From WS-2 sp036507005 (GTDB lineage: Bacteria > Eisenbacteria > RBG-16-71-46), in NCBI GenBank assembly GCA_036507005.1, contig DASXQT010000070.1, forward strand, positions 21,211-85,210: a stretch of DNA of 64,000 bases, given 5' to 3'. The notes under the pieces are model-generated. The model was not told the origin of the DNA. It worked only from the letters and a program-made list of their open reading frames with translations, and did not search any database. Below are positions 30,845 through 39,398 of this stretch, piece by piece. The position numbers were made by a program, and so were the translations under genes. Every line of letters starts with the position of its first letter. Position 1 is the stretch's first letter.

Positions 30845-32613
30845 TGGGCCATCTCCACGTCGAGCGCCTTACGAAACTTCGCCCACGCGCGATTGAACGC
30901 CGTTCGCGACCTGTTCCCGGAACCGCGCCACTGCTTGCCGAACTCCTTGTGCAGGTTGCGGCGCTGGAAGAACGTCGAGACGTCGATGGCCTTCTGTCCG
31001 GAGCCGCGCTTGTCGCGGTAGAACCGCAGGACCGCCACGAAAACCGCGTCGATCGCCCGGAGCAGCGGAGTCACGACGTCCGCGGTGTCGCGCTCACAGG
31101 CATTCCGGAACGCCTCAGTCTGGGTACGCTTCCGGCAGACTGACTCGAGGGAAACCCAGAGGAAGTTCAGCACCAGCCACTTCGCGTAGGCTCGCTCCGG
31201 ATAGCCCCGCGCGGCGTAACTCACCTCGCGCATAAGCCAGTACCGCGACAGGTAGTAGTTCGGATCAGCCGTGGGGAAAATCTGCCCGTACCATCGTTCC
31301 TCGAAGAGGCGCTCCTTGCCCTCGCGAACGATCGAGGGATCGAGGTCACAGCCGGCCACGGCCTGTGCGATCTCCTCCTTCTTCACCAAGCGCAGATGTC
31401 GCGTGCCTGCAGCCCGCCGAGCCTCCCCCTTTGTCGTCCGTTTGCGGAGGTAGAGGTAGTGCAGCTTGCGGAGCTGACGTTCGATCTCGATCTGGCGCCG
31501 ATCGTTCGACATCAGGTCCGACGGGCGAATCGCGTTCTGCCAATTCGTTGCCGAGACTATGCGGGATACTAGCGTCTCGAAGTTGTTGCCATTCTGGCTC
31601 GGTGACCGCGGAACACGGATCACCCGGACAAGCACGCTCGCGCGCGGCCCCTTGCGTACGCTGCGCGCAAGGGTGCGCGTGGTTTGCTGGCCGTTGATCA
31701 CCTGCGGATTAGTGACGCGCAGGATGTTCCTTCCTCGGCTCGACTCCTGCGTCGCGTCGTCGCAGACGATGGTGACTCCGTTGTTGTAGTACCAGAAGTA
31801 CTCGGGCTCGTCCGTGAGCGTGGCTTCCATGCCTCGGTTGATCTCGCTGCTGCCGAGGAAGCCGCGGACATTTCTGGCAAAGAGCCGAGTGCCGGCCCGC
31901 TCGAACAGGCCGGCCACTGCGAGATCGGTCATGGAGAACACCCACGATTCGATGTCGGTCTTGCTGTCGTAACGATTGAAGACGCCAGCCGTGCGCACGC
32001 CACCACCCGACTCGATGTCGAGGTCGAGCGACGGCACGGGCGGCGCCACACCATCGAGGTAGTCGGCAAGCAGCAGAAGGATGCGCTTGCCGTCGAAGAG
32101 CTGGAAGGTGACCGTGCTGCCTGCTGCGCGGACGATGCGACTCGCCTCGTCATGGAGTGCACTGCTGCACTTGCCCAGTGTCACGTAGAACATGTGCAGC
32201 GCGTATCCGCGCTTGCGGATTCGGCCGCGGGCGTCCTCGAGCCGGCCGAGCACCTCCGAGGAGATATCCTTGGCGAGGCTCGCGAAGGCCGCTCCGTCTC
32301 CGCAGAGATCCACGGCGAGTTGCGCGAACCCGGCCACATCTCCCCGGTGTTCGTTCTTCGTGGCGACCTTCTGACGGTACTTGCCCTGAACCACGAACAC
32401 GATCCGCGCGGGATCGTCGATCAGGACGGCGTCCACTCCCTTGTCACGCGGTCCACCGCACAAGCCCGCCGTTGCCGCGGACTCGTCCTCGGCCACGAAG
32501 GCGCGCAGGAAAAAAAGGACGAACAGCTCGTCGTCGCCTAGCTTCGGGTAGCGGTCCCGGAACTCGGCGAGTTCGCGGCGTAGGTCGGTTTCGGTGAGAT
32601 GGGCGTTGGCCAT
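30841..32613 (-). CDS. AIPR-family abortive infection protein with nuclease-like N-terminus
   Basis: 590 residues from the ATG six bases past the helicase stop; an ATG 12 nt earlier is also possible. The AIPR core is clear: LFARNVRGFLGSSEINRGM, YFWYYNNGVTIVCDD and NPQVINGQQTTRTLA. The N-terminus has GPRDKGVDAVLID and VFVVQGKYR, a D61...Q76-x-K78 arrangement like PD-(D/E)xK nucleases of the Mrr type. AIPR proteins are linked to phage abortive infection, and the nuclease-like part makes this the likeliest DNA-cutting effector among the operon's early genes. Catalysis is inferred, not shown. It follows the helicase gene with almost no gap. Confidence 0.85.
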   Translation of the reverse strand: MANAHLTETDLRRELAEFRDRYPKLGDDELFVLFFLRAFVAEDESAATAGLCGGPRDKGVDAVLIDDPARIVFVVQGKYRQKVATKNEHRGDVAGFAQLAVDLCGDGAAFASLAKDISSEVLGRLEDARGRIRKRGYALHMFYVTLGKCSSALHDEASRIVRAAGSTVTFQLFDGKRILLLLADYLDGVAPPVPSLDLDIESGGGVRTAGVFNRYDSKTDIESWVFSMTDLAVAGLFERAGTRLFARNVRGFLGSSEINRGMEATLTDEPEYFWYYNNGVTIVCDDATQESSRGRNILRVTNPQVINGQQTTRTLARSVRKGPRASVLVRVIRVPRSPSQNGNNFETLVSRIVSATNWQNAIRPSDLMSNDRRQIEIERQLRKLHYLYLRKRTTKGEARRAAGTRHLRLVKKEEIAQAVAGCDLDPSIVREGKERLFEERWYGQIFPTADPNYYLSRYWLMREVSYAARGYPERAYAKWLVLNFLWVSLESVCRKRTQTEAFRNACERDTADVVTPLLRAIDAVFVAVLRFYRDKRGSGQKAIDVSTFFQRRNLHKEFGKQWRGSGNRSRTAFNRAWAKFRKALDVEMAQ

Positions 32614-32618
32614 GGGCG

Positions 32619-35600
32619 TCAGCATCCTGTTCCGTAAGGCGGCGAGTCCTCGCGCACCTGCATCGGCTTCGTCATCGCGTTCACCGCCAAGTAGTAGTGG
32701 GCCACCTTCGTCACCTCGTTCCAGTCGAGGCGCGCCGGGTCACGAATCGGCTCCTGGAGTCGAGGAGCATTGTCGCAGTCGGTGACGACGTAGAGCCAGA
32801 AACAGTCGGGGCGGTCTTCTGCCACGCGCCGCTCATTGGGCGTGAGCAGTATTGTGCCGGTCGCTGCGCCAAGCCCCTTCACCTCGATGAGGCGCAGCTC
32901 TCCGGAGGCCAGATCGAGGCTCGTGACGTCGTAGCCCAGATTCTTCTCGGAGACGTCGTAGACCTGCCGGCCCTGCGCCCTCTCGCGCTCCATGACCACG
33001 CGCATGGCGATGGCTTCGGTCTCGAAGTTCGGCCTGAGACGCCGGACCTCTGGCGCCTCGCGCTCAGGGTGCGGCAGCGCGAGGACGCTCGCGAGCCGCT
33101 CGACCGCCTGGAGCGTGAGCGCCCGCTGGCGATCGAGGTCGACCCTGCGGCGCTCGCGGCGGGCCAGCAGCTCCGCGTGGCGCGCTTCAGCCTGTGCGAG
33201 CCGTCCCTCGGCACCGGGAAGCTTCTGTTCCACGTCGGCCGCGGCGCGGCCGATCTCCTCGTCCGCGCGCTGGAGCAGCTCGGTGAGCGAAAGCTCGACG
33301 TGGGCGCTGACCCGCTCGACCTCGGAGAGGCGTTCCTTGCGGGTCTCTTCGAGGAACGGTGCGAGCGCGTGCTCGTGGAGCCAGGTCGTCGCCTCGGGGA
33401 GGGTCGCGACCGCGGGCATCTGGGCCGGCGGGTCTGCAGGCGCGAAGTTGCCAAGCAGGCCAGGCTCCTGGAGCCGAGGTTCGCCGTCCTCGGGGATCTC
33501 CACCGCGAACAGCCGCTCGTGGACCACCTGCCCGAGTCCGTCCACCACGCGCGCCCGGTAGAAGTCGATGCGCGCCGGGTTTTCGTGCTGGAGCGAGTGG
33601 AAGGTCGCGCCCGTGCCGAGCACGTCGACCGCCCGCGCGTGGGTGTGCCGCCGGATCGCCTCGAAGAGCGGATGACCGGGCGTGACCCACTCCAGCTTCT
33701 CGGTCTCGGCGGCCTCGCGGTCCGTGGAGCAGCGCGGATAGCGGTCCGCGAGCGCGGGAAGCTTCCAGTCCTGGTCCTTCTCGTAACGACGAAGGATCGA
33801 GGGCGTGCGCGCCGGCTCGAAGGCGTGCGGCACGCTCGGGATGGTCTTGAGGGTGAGCGGCACAAACTCGGCCGCCTCACGGAGAAAACGCGCGATGGTC
33901 TCCGGCACGACCCGCCGCTCTTGCGCCTGCGCGCGCCGCTCGATCAGCATCTCGAGGTTGAGCTTCTTGCTTGCGAGGCCCTCGAGGGCGTTTTGGCAGA
34001 TGGCGCGGAACTGCGCTTCGTCCACATCGCGGAGCATGCGCTCCTCGAGATCCGCGTCGCCGAGCTTGCCGGCGTAGTAGTCGCGCAGCACGCGTTCGAC
34101 GTGGGCTGCAGGCAGGACCTCGCCGACGACGTTGAAGACGGCGTCATCGTCCAGCGCGTCGCGAATCTCCTGCAGCTTTTCGTGCAGCCGCTGCAGGACG
34201 CGGCCCTCGATGGTGTTCGTAGCCACGAAGTTGAAGATCAGGCAGTCCTTGCGCTGCCCGTAGCGGTGGATGCGGCCCATCCGCTGCTCGAGGCGGTTCG
34301 GGTTCCACGGGATGTCGTAGTTGAAGAGGATGTTGCAGACCTGGAGGTTGATCCCCTCGCCCGCGGCCTCGGTGGCAACAAGAACCTGGATCTCACCTTC
34401 GCGGAACTGCTGCTCGGCGTGGAGGCGGGTGCCCGGCTCGTCACGCGACCCCGGCTTCATGCCGCCGTGGATGTAGCCGACGCGGAAACCCCACGACTTG
34501 AGTCGATCAACGAGGTAGTCCAATGTGTCCTTGAACTCGGTGAAGAGAAGCAGTCGCTGGTCCGCGTGGTCGAAGAAGCCCTGCTCGTGGAGCAGGGCCT
34601 TGAGATTCGAGAGCTTGGCCTCGGTGCCCGCGTCCTCGACCACCTGCGCCTGGGCCGCGAGGTGTCGCAGCTCCTCGACCTCGTTGCGAACCTGCTCCGC
34701 GCTCCCGGCGAGCGTGATGGCCTCGAGCATGGTTTCGAGCCGCTCGCGCTCGCTCTCCTCCATCTCCTCCAGCTCCTCCGGATCGGGGAGATCCGGCGGC
34801 GCCAAACGCGCCAACTCCTGCGCTCGCTTAAGCCCCTCTTCAAGGCGTCGCACCCGATTCTCAAGCGACCGCCGCATGGCATGCGTGCTGGAAGCAAGCC
34901 GACGCTGGTAGAGCGACATCAGGAAGCCGATTGCCCGGGCGCGTGGATCTTCGCCCCCGGCCGCCGCGCGAGCGCTCTCACGCTTCACGAAGCGCGTTAC
35001 GTCCCGGTACAGCTCGAACTCCGCCCCGTCGATCTGGAAGTCCACCGTGTGCGGAATCCGCTTGGTGAAGATCGGCTTGGCGGCCCAGCTGCCGTCCGTC
35101 TGCCGCTCCGGGAAATAGACCATTGCCTCTTTGGTCCGGCGCAGATAGAACGGCGCGCGCCGCTGGTCCATCGCTTGGCGGATGGACCGGACGTCCGCGT
35201 ACGCGTCGGCATCGAGGAGCTGCAGGAAAAGGCTGAAGTTTTTTGGGTCGCCCTTGTGCGGGGTCGCTGTGAGCAGCAGGAGGTGGTCGGAGATGTCGCG
35301 CAGCAGCTCCCCCAGCCGGTAGCGCAGGCTCTTGTGCGACTCGTCCGCCGCCGACATGCGGTGCGCCTCGTCGACGATGACGAGATCCCAGTGGACCTGC
35401 CGCAGCCCGGGCAAGATCTCGCTGCGTTTGGCTAGGTCGAGGGACGTGATGAGCCGGTTCCGCTCCAGCCACTGGTTCACGCCGAACTGATCGCGGATGT
35501 CCTGGCCCTTGAGCACGAGGAACTTCGCGTCGAACTTCTCTTTGAGCTCGCGCTGCCACTGGAACGCGAGGTTGGCCGGACAGACGATGAGAATGCGCTC

Positions 35601-36056
35601 GGCGAGTCCGCGCAGCTCGAGCTCACGAATCAGTAGCCCCGCCATGATGGTCTTCCCCGCCCCGGCGTCGTCGGCGAGGAGGAAGCGCACGCGTGGCAGC
35701 TTCAGCAGGTGGTCGTAGATCGCCTCGAGTTGGTGCGGCAGCGGATCCACGCGAGAGATCGAAAGCCCGAAGTATGGATCGAACTCGTAGGCGATACCGA
35801 GGGCGTAGGCCTGGAGACCCAGCCGGAGGAGGCGTCCGTCGCCAGCGAAGGAATGCCGGGCGTCCAGGACCGCGAGGCGCTCGATCTCTTCGGCGCTGAG
35901 CGTCACTTTGCGGAAGCGCTCCGATTGTGTGCCGACCATCCCAACGACCCAACTCGCCGGGCCATTGGGTTGCACAGTCTCGACGCGCATCGGCTCGTTG
36001 AAGTGCGGGCCGGTGAGGATCTGGCCCGGGTGCAGGGGTGGGGTTCCAACCGTCAT
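32619..36056 (-). CDS. SNF2-family helicase with C-terminal DUF3883 domain
   Basis: 1145 residues, first gene of the defence operon. The ATG at MTVGTPPLHPGQ is favoured because a conserved small beta-barrel-like start follows. Motif I is LADDAGAGKTIM (~132-136), motif II VIVDEAHRMS (~229-232), motif III LLLTATPH. The second RecA domain has LLLFTEFKDTLDYL, VATEAAGEGINLQ and RMGRIHRYGQRKD. A long helical part follows, then DUF3883 near the C-terminus (DVSEKNLGYDVTSLD, IEVKG, ILLTPNERRVA, WLYVVT), a nuclease-like fold often fused to defence helicases. The architecture resembles the DrmD helicase of class 1 DISARM. It diverges from the XRE regulator gene across ~150 bp that should hold both promoters. 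Confidence 0.88.
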   Translation of the reverse strand: MTVGTPPLHPGQILTGPHFNEPMRVETVQPNGPASWVVGMVGTQSERFRKVTLSAEEIERLAVLDARHSFAGDGRLLRLGLQAYALGIAYEFDPYFGLSISRVDPLPHQLEAIYDHLLKLPRVRFLLADDAGAGKTIMAGLLIRELELRGLAERILIVCPANLAFQWQRELKEKFDAKFLVLKGQDIRDQFGVNQWLERNRLITSLDLAKRSEILPGLRQVHWDLVIVDEAHRMSAADESHKSLRYRLGELLRDISDHLLLLTATPHKGDPKNFSLFLQLLDADAYADVRSIRQAMDQRRAPFYLRRTKEAMVYFPERQTDGSWAAKPIFTKRIPHTVDFQIDGAEFELYRDVTRFVKRESARAAAGGEDPRARAIGFLMSLYQRRLASSTHAMRRSLENRVRRLEEGLKRAQELARLAPPDLPDPEELEEMEESERERLETMLEAITLAGSAEQVRNEVEELRHLAAQAQVVEDAGTEAKLSNLKALLHEQGFFDHADQRLLLFTEFKDTLDYLVDRLKSWGFRVGYIHGGMKPGSRDEPGTRLHAEQQFREGEIQVLVATEAAGEGINLQVCNILFNYDIPWNPNRLEQRMGRIHRYGQRKDCLIFNFVATNTIEGRVLQRLHEKLQEIRDALDDDAVFNVVGEVLPAAHVERVLRDYYAGKLGDADLEERMLRDVDEAQFRAICQNALEGLASKKLNLEMLIERRAQAQERRVVPETIARFLREAAEFVPLTLKTIPSVPHAFEPARTPSILRRYEKDQDWKLPALADRYPRCSTDREAAETEKLEWVTPGHPLFEAIRRHTHARAVDVLGTGATFHSLQHENPARIDFYRARVVDGLGQVVHERLFAVEIPEDGEPRLQEPGLLGNFAPADPPAQMPAVATLPEATTWLHEHALAPFLEETRKERLSEVERVSAHVELSLTELLQRADEEIGRAAADVEQKLPGAEGRLAQAEARHAELLARRERRRVDLDRQRALTLQAVERLASVLALPHPEREAPEVRRLRPNFETEAIAMRVVMERERAQGRQVYDVSEKNLGYDVTSLDLASGELRLIEVKGLGAATGTILLTPNERRVAEDRPDCFWLYVVTDCDNAPRLQEPIRDPARLDWNEVTKVAHYYLAVNAMTKPMQVREDSPPYGTGC

Positions 36057-36169
36057 GCTGCCGCGACCTTCAAGGACACTCCCCATTCCGACTCTGGCGG
36101 GTTGTCGAAACGCCGGCAGGCCCTCGCACCGTCGGGACACCCACCGCAACCGACCAGCTCCATCAACTC

Positions 36170-36198
36170 TTGCGCCCGTTAGCTGAGTAAGCTAGCGT
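36170..36198 (+). promoter_or_regulatory. Promoter of the XRE/ImmA operon
   Basis: TTGCGC, a 17-bp spacer and TAGCGT end 8 nt before the XRE ATG, so the transcript would be leaderless or nearly so. The helicase promoter must lie in the same ~150-bp gap, which makes this the likely site where the XRE protein acts. I see no obvious palindrome there. Confidence 0.5.
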
Positions 36199-36206
36199 TG
36201 CTTCCG

Positions 36207-36587
36207 ATGGCACGTCAAGAGGTGACTCTGGGCAGCGAAATCCGACGGCTCCGGTCACTCTCGGGGTCGACCCTTCGGGGCTTCGCAAAGCGGATCGGCG
36301 TATCGGCGCCGCACCTCTCCGACATCGAGCATGATCGCCGCCGGCCATCGAAGGAACTGCTGAAGAAGATCGCCCACGAGCTGCGTTCCGTGGGGGCGAC
36401 CTACGAGGCGCTCGACAAGCTGGACCCACGTCCGGAAAAAGATGTGCGCGAGTGGGCCGCTGAGACACCTGAAGCGAGGACCATGCTGCGCATGGCGCGT
36501 GATGCGACCGAGTCGGGCCGCCCGATGGCGGACGTACTCAAGAAACTGGAGCGCGCACTGAAGCAGCGGCGTGGGAGGGGCGACTGA
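36207..36587 (+). CDS. XRE-family repressor paired with an ImmA-type protease
   Basis: 126 residues with an N-terminal helix-turn-helix: LGSEIRRLRSLSGSTLRGFAKRIGVSAPHLSDIEHDRRRPSKELLKKIA, quoted in part as LRGFAKRIGVSAPHLSDIE. A helical C-terminal half (EARTMLRMARDATESGRPM, LKKLERALKQRRGRG) follows. It is transcribed away from the helicase operon and directly precedes a zinc peptidase gene. This arrangement matches known switches such as ImmR/ImmA of ICEBs1 and CapH/CapP of CBASS loci, where the protease cleaves the repressor after DNA damage. By analogy it should repress the defence operon. Confidence 0.8.
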   Translation: MARQEVTLGSEIRRLRSLSGSTLRGFAKRIGVSAPHLSDIEHDRRRPSKELLKKIAHELRSVGATYEALDKLDPRPEKDVREWAAETPEARTMLRMARDATESGRPMADVLKKLERALKQRRGRGD

Positions 36588-36658
36588 AGATCACCTCCGA
36601 TTCATCGAGCCCGTGGGGCCGTCGGGTCTGGTTCGACGACCGCGACTTCGACGGCATC

Positions 36659-37327
36659 ATGGAGGAGGTGCGCGCCCGAGTCGGCCCGGACGTCTTCGCG
36701 CCGGGGGCGGGCGTTGACGTTGACGCGGTGCTCGAGCACGCGTTCGGCGTGGTTCCGGATTTTGTGGACCTCCCTGAAGGTCTGCTGGGGCGCACGCACT
36801 TCGCAGCGGACGGACAGTTCACAGTTGAAGTGAGCCGCGTCCTTTCAGAGCGTGCAGAGCACGATCACGTCGCGCGTCGGCGCCTGCGGAGCACGCTTGG
36901 GCACGAGTGCGGCCACGGCGCCTACCATGCCCATCTCCACCTCGCCGACGAGAAGACCTTGTCGCTCTTTGGAGACTCCACCACTCCGCGCGCGGCGCGT
37001 ATCCTGTGCCGCCACGAAAGCGTCGACGCGGTGTCGGCGGGCGCAAGGCCCCGATACAACGGGCACTGGTGGGAGTACCAAGCCAACCGCGGTATGGCAG
37101 CACTTCTCCTGCCCCGACGCCACTTCGCCGATCGGGTCAGCACCGCTTGCGCCACGCGGGGTGTCGCCACCGTCGAGGCGGTCGTGCGCACCGGCGAGGG
37201 CGAGCCGCTCGTGCGAGCGCTAGCGGACGTGTTCGACGTGAACCCGGTCATGGTGCTCTACCGGCTACAGGACCTCGGCTACCTGCCCCGGGACGTGTCG
37301 CAGGAGGTGCTGAGTCTCACGGATTGA
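36659..37327 (+). CDS. ImmA/IrrE-family zinc metallopeptidase
   Basis: 222 residues from this ATG. The zinc motif is LGHECGHGAYH (H82, E83, H86), with the downstream ligand region WEYQANRGMAALLLPRR. Such enzymes cleave their partner XRE repressor. The ATG has no ribosome site. An in-frame CTG at 36584 overlaps the XRE stop (CTGA) and sits five bases after GGGAGGGG. It would add 25 sensible residues (SSPWGRRVWFDDRDFDGI), so the true start may be that CTG. No GTG or TTG lies between the two. A C-terminal helical part (ATVEAVVRTGEGEPLVRALADVF, in part) may sense the signal. Confidence 0.82.
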   Translation: MEEVRARVGPDVFAPGAGVDVDAVLEHAFGVVPDFVDLPEGLLGRTHFAADGQFTVEVSRVLSERAEHDHVARRRLRSTLGHECGHGAYHAHLHLADEKTLSLFGDSTTPRAARILCRHESVDAVSAGARPRYNGHWWEYQANRGMAALLLPRRHFADRVSTACATRGVATVEAVVRTGEGEPLVRALADVFDVNPVMVLYRLQDLGYLPRDVSQEVLSLTD

Positions 37328-37474
37328 TGATGTTGTTGTTGTTGTCGTTGTTTTTTTTTTTTTGCGGTTGGCGTTACTGAAGTGTGCTAACGTCAGGGAA
37401 TAGTCGGTGGTTGCCCGCCGCCGGCGCTCGCGGCCCGCACGCGGGGACCAGGGCCACAAGAGGAGTACGCCACC
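37328..37474 (+). other. Low-complexity T-rich stretch after the peptidase gene
   Basis: Just past the stop comes a run of TTG/TGT triplets and then 13 consecutive T (37351-37363). No clear GC stem precedes it. It may end transcription weakly, or be a slippage-prone tract. AGAGGAG ahead of the next ATG is that gene's ribosome site. Confidence 0.5.
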
Positions 37475-38698
37475 ATGGCGTTTGATCCAAAGGACGGACG
37501 TGAGCGGCGCCGAGAGCTCCTGAGGAAGATCGGCCAGATTCGCGGGTCGTCAGTTATTGGTTACATCTGTTCTGACCGGCAACACCCATTCGCGTTCGCA
37601 GCCATCTCAGCAGACATCATCAGGCCGATGTACGACCACCTCTTGGCACTTGGCAACCTTTCGTCGGAGAAGGGGAAGCTCGACCTCTTCATCTACAGCA
37701 GGGGCGGGGACGTCTCGGTTCCTTGGACGCTTGTCAGCATGGTGCGTGAGTGCTACCAGCACTTCAACGTGCTCATTCCGTTCCGGGCGCACAGCGCTGC
37801 GACGATGATCGCCATCGGCGCCGACAACATCATCATGGGCCGCAAGGGAGAGCTCGGTCCGATCGATCCAACGCTTTCACGGCAGTCGCAGGTGGGCGCA
37901 CCGCCGGCCGAGATCCCCGTGGAAGACGTGTCCTCCTACTTGAACTTCATCAAGGAGCGTGCAGGGATCACCGATCAGTCGGCGCTTGCACAGTGCACAA
38001 CGAGTCTCGCGGAGCAGCTCCAGCCGCTGACACTCGGGTCAGTCAACCGCATGTACAGCCACATCCGGTCGGTGGCGAAGAAGCTCCTCACCGCCCGAGC
38101 GGACAAGAAGCTCGACGAGGAGCGCATCCGCGTCATCACCGAGGTCCTGACGGAGAAGATCTACTATCACGGGCACAGCATCAGCCGCCGCGAAGCGCAG
38201 GAGTTGGGCCTTGCTGTGGCCGAGGACGTCTCCGGGGAGCTGGAGACGCTCATGTGGGCGCTCTTCGAAGAGTACGAGCGGTTTTTGCAGCTCCGCGAGC
38301 CGATCGACCCGATGTACCTGCTGGATCAGGGAAAGGCGGAGGAACTCTCACTCAAGGACGTGGCGATCGGGTGCATCGAGTCAGACCAAGGGCTGCACCT
38401 CTTCCAGCACGACATCACGTTTGCTCGGCAGCGCAGAATCCCGCCGAACCCAAACATCAACATCAACCTGAACCTTCAAATGCCACAGCCCGCGGGCTTG
38501 CCGGCGGGGGCCCCGATGCCGATGCCCGCCCTGCCGCAGCAAGTAGTGGATCAGCTCATGCAGCAGATCCAGCAGACCGTCCGGCAGCAAATCATCCAGC
38601 AGTCCGAAGTCGTCGGACTTCAGGTGCGGATGGCCAACGGTTCGTGGCGGGAGATCGAACTAACGAAGAGCGGTGGCGCCGGGGACGGAAAGTCGTAG
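37475..38698 (+). CDS. SDH-family Clp-fold serine proteinase
   Basis: 407 residues with a good ribosome site (AGAGGAG, 8 nt). The Clp/crotonase fold shows in DLFIYSRGGDVSVPWTLV, LIPFRAHSAATMIAIGADNIIMG (nucleophile-type Ser107) and GELGPIDPTL (Asp131), with a later YHGHSISRREAQELGL. This Ser-Asp-His set defines the serine dehydrogenase proteinase (SDH/SppA-like) family. There is no signal peptide or membrane helix, so it is cytoplasmic. The C-terminal ~90 residues are an Asn/Pro/Gln-rich linker (NPNININLNLQMPQP) and a Gln-rich helix (QQVVDQLMQQIQQTVRQQI). The location beside the XRE/ImmA pair suggests a role in the same locus, but it could be independent. Confidence 0.82.
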   Translation: MAFDPKDGRERRRELLRKIGQIRGSSVIGYICSDRQHPFAFAAISADIIRPMYDHLLALGNLSSEKGKLDLFIYSRGGDVSVPWTLVSMVRECYQHFNVLIPFRAHSAATMIAIGADNIIMGRKGELGPIDPTLSRQSQVGAPPAEIPVEDVSSYLNFIKERAGITDQSALAQCTTSLAEQLQPLTLGSVNRMYSHIRSVAKKLLTARADKKLDEERIRVITEVLTEKIYYHGHSISRREAQELGLAVAEDVSGELETLMWALFEEYERFLQLREPIDPMYLLDQGKAEELSLKDVAIGCIESDQGLHLFQHDITFARQRRIPPNPNININLNLQMPQPAGLPAGAPMPMPALPQQVVDQLMQQIQQTVRQQIIQQSEVVGLQVRMANGSWREIELTKSGGAGDGKS

Positions 38699-38881
38699 AT
38701 CAGTAGTGCCCGCCGACGTGCTCGGAGTGCCGTAGAGGATGAAGGGGCTGGGCTCTGGCGACGGTTGCGCGGGCGCTTGTTCAGGCTGCGGCGCTGCCTC
38801 GCGGATACTGATCCGCACAGATGGCGCCTGGACCATCTCGATCGTGACCTGTGCGTTGATCAATTGCCGCCTCCGAGGCAA
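38660..38881 (-). CDS. Possible small protein, weak support
   Basis: A 73-codon frame from a TTG reads LINAQVTIEMVQAPSVRISI followed by a Pro/Gln-rich tail. It overlaps the 3' end of the protease gene by 39 bases and has no ribosome site. I list it only because the N-terminal half looks like alternating beta-strands. Confidence 0.2.
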   Translation of the reverse strand: MPRRRQLINAQVTIEMVQAPSVRISIREAAPQPEQAPAQPSPEPSPFILYGTPSTSAGTTDLRLSVPGATALR

Positions 38882-39363
38882 GGGAGAAGTACTGGGCTGC
38901 CTAGCTTAGCAGGTTGTCGGCGGCCAGCCGACCTCCCTTTAGTGCATGTTACCCCAGACGGGCCTCTTCCGTTCCCTTGTCAAAGAATGATGGAGTTCAT
39001 TCTACACCCTGGCGAGACCCCCAGGGGCCCGTCGGGGGCCGCAACAAGGCGGCCCCCCGACCCAACGTCAGCCCCGGCGGCGCCCGAGAACGGGCCGAGG
39101 AGACGCCCCGGCAGCAGCGCCGGCGGATAGTACTCCACGTCCTTGACGGTCCGCGGAACGCCGCGCAAGGCTGCAAGTTCTTGCTATTCTTGTGCGACGA
39201 TAACGGCGACGTGGGCTTCGTGCCACACGGCCGCTGAGTGGCGCCTTGCTTTGACACCCGGTCTGGCAGCCGCCGGGCCGCGTTGCCTCTCGGGGTGGCC
39301 CCCTACGCGAGGACTAGTTGCATCATCGCGCCTTAGGGTGACGCGCTCGCATCTGCGCGCCCC
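38882..39363. other. Intergenic stretch with a strong hairpin, no gene seen
   Basis: No frame here has a recognisable product. GTCGGGGGCCGC and GCGGCCCCCCGAC around the loop AACAAG (39031-39061) form a very stable hairpin without a following T-run. The stretch may include decayed mobile DNA at the right edge of the defence region. Confidence 0.4.
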
Positions 39364-39392
39364 TTGACGCTCCGCCGCCCTCCTCCTAGCGT
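39364..39392 (+). promoter_or_regulatory. Promoter of the decayed mutM copy
   Basis: TTGACG, a 17-bp spacer and TAGCGT end 6 nt before the ATG. The CTAGCGTCGCCCC block is identical before the intact mutM, so the promoter was duplicated with the gene. Confidence 0.55.
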
Positions 39393-39398
39393 CGCCCC

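Noticed and set aside
21932..36056. Calling the operon a standard DISARM system
   Set aside because: The helicase and methylase resemble DISARM class 1 parts, but I see no DrmA, DrmB (DUF1998) or DrmC (phospholipase D-like) gene, so the name would be wrong.
38660..39257. Several frames after the Clp-fold protease
   Set aside because: They overlap each other on both strands, lack ribosome sites and match nothing; one is listed with low confidence only.
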